From NCBI GenBank assembly GCA_030017935.1, contig JASEGF010000104.1, positions 1 through 7,311 of the forward strand: a stretch of DNA of 7,311 nucleotides, in the 5' to 3' direction. The first letter of the stretch is position 1. Each line of letters starts with the position of its first letter. A model generated the notes under the pieces. It was not told the DNA's origin. It was given only the letters and a program-made list of their open reading frames with translations, and did no database searches. Shown here piece by piece: positions 6,685 to 7,311 of the stretch. The position numbers were made by a program, and so were the translations under genes. This stretch comes from Bacteroidales bacterium (GTDB lineage: Bacteria; Bacteroidota; Bacteroidia; Bacteroidales; DTU049).

Positions 6685-7311
6685 TCACTTTTTTATATTC
6701 AATCTATCTAGCGCAGCATGATATTTTTTAGCACATTGCATATGTTCAGTAAAAGTGCGGCTAAATGTATGATATCCTGATAAATCATCTTTAGCACAGA
6801 AAAATAAATAGTTATGTTTCTGATAATTTAAAACAGCATCCATAGTGCGAGGAGATGGCAATAAAATAGGTCCTGGTGGCAATCCCGTATTTTTATAAGT
6901 ATTATAGGGAGAATTAATTTCTAAATGTTTATGAAGAACTCTTTTAATATTAAAGTCTTGATGAGCAAAAATAATAGTCGGATCTGACTCTAAAGGCATA
7001 TTTCTTCTCAAGCGATTGATATAAACTCCAGCAACTATTGGCATCTCATCCCATTTTTTAGTTTCAGCCTCTACAATAGATGCTAGAGTACAAACCTGAA
7101 CAGGAGTAAAATTCAAGGCTTGTGCTTTTTCTAATCTTTCATTTGTCCAGAAATTATCCCATTCTTTTTTCATTCTCAGAACGAATTCTTCAGGTGTAGT
7201 AGTCCATAAAAAATAATATGTATTTGGTATAAAAATACATGCTATGTTGTATTTATTAAATCCTAAGGAATCTATAAAATCTTTATCATTTATTACATCC
7301 AAAAAATCTTG
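6685..7311 (-). CDS. mltG: Endolytic murein transglycosylase MltG, C-terminal part (cut by right edge)
   Basis: MltG is an inner-membrane-anchored lytic transglycosylase with its catalytic domain in the periplasm. It cuts nascent glycan strands internally and so sets their length during peptidoglycan synthesis. Only the last 208 codons or so are visible. The frame is open through 7311, and the TTG at 7300-7302 is an internal Leu codon, so the true start and the N-terminal membrane segment lie beyond the window. The YceG/MltG signatures are clear: FIPNTYYFLW, then TLASIVEAET with the presumed catalytic Glu encoded at 7069-7071 (matching the IVEKET Glu of E. coli MltG), YINRLRRNMPLESDPTI, SPYNTYKNTGLPPGPI, and a C-terminal YLFFCAKDDLSGYHTFSRT segment. 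It ends with LNIKK and TGA. The surface-protein gene follows 52 bp downstream on the same strand. Confidence 0.95.
   Translation of the reverse strand, partial: QDFLDVINDKDFIDSLGFNKYNIACIFIPNTYYFLWTTTPEEFVLRMKKEWDNFWTNERLEKAQALNFTPVQVCTLASIVEAETKKWDEMPIVAGVYINRLRRNMPLESDPTIIFAHQDFNIKRVLHKHLEINSPYNTYKNTGLPPGPILLPSPRTMDAVLNYQKHNYLFFCAKDDLSGYHTFSRTFTEHMQCAKKYHAALDRLNIKK

Noticed and set aside
7300..7302. TTG as the start codon of the MltG gene
   Set aside because: The frame stays open to the window edge, and MltG proteins are much longer with an N-terminal membrane segment, so this is an internal Leu codon of a truncated gene.
1..7311. Mobile element, CRISPR array, toxin-antitoxin or phage-defence system
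   Set aside because: No transposase, integrase, spaced repeats, small paired ORFs or defence domains are visible. The genes are housekeeping and T9SS cargo.

Overview
The window is AT-rich chromosomal DNA (roughly 30% G+C by eye), almost certainly from a member of the Bacteroidota. Two large exported proteins end in type IX secretion system (T9SS) sorting domains, which are essentially confined to that phylum. Start codons have A/T-rich leaders rather than clear Shine-Dalgarno sequences, and a TAnnTTTG promoter element of the Bacteroidota kind lies upstream of one gene. TGA and TAA both serve as stops, so the code is standard. I cannot place the organism to genus.

Layout, left to right. Bases 1-79 may hold the 3' end of a plus-strand gene that enters from the left edge (weak evidence). 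Bases 145-1122 (minus) encode a short-chain trans-polyprenyl diphosphate synthase with all catalytic motifs intact. A 95-bp divergent intergenic region carries a -7 promoter element for that gene and a perfect AT-only palindrome over the start of the next gene. Bases 1218-3521 (plus) encode a secreted CehA/McbA-type metallohydrolase of the PHP superfamily with a type A T9SS tail. Only 15 bp separate it from a convergent gene at 3537-6632 (minus). That gene encodes a 1031-residue modular surface protein: PKD-like, Ig-like, reelin-like jelly-roll, four fibronectin type III-like modules and a type B (gliding-motility-associated) T9SS tail. Bases 6685-7311 (minus) are the C-terminal part of the endolytic murein transglycosylase MltG, cut by the right edge.

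How the genes relate. The two flanking genes are housekeeping: isoprenoid supply for lipid carriers or quinones, and control of peptidoglycan strand length. The two middle genes are envelope/exterior functions that depend on T9SS machinery encoded elsewhere. Nothing in the sequence proves that the two cargo proteins work together. They are convergent, so not co-transcribed, and they use different classes of sorting tail. There is no RNA gene, CRISPR array, insertion sequence or defence system in the window. The points of most interest are an extracellular CehA-like enzyme of unknown substrate, a reelin-like domain in a bacterial surface protein, and AT-only palindromes placed exactly at gene boundaries.
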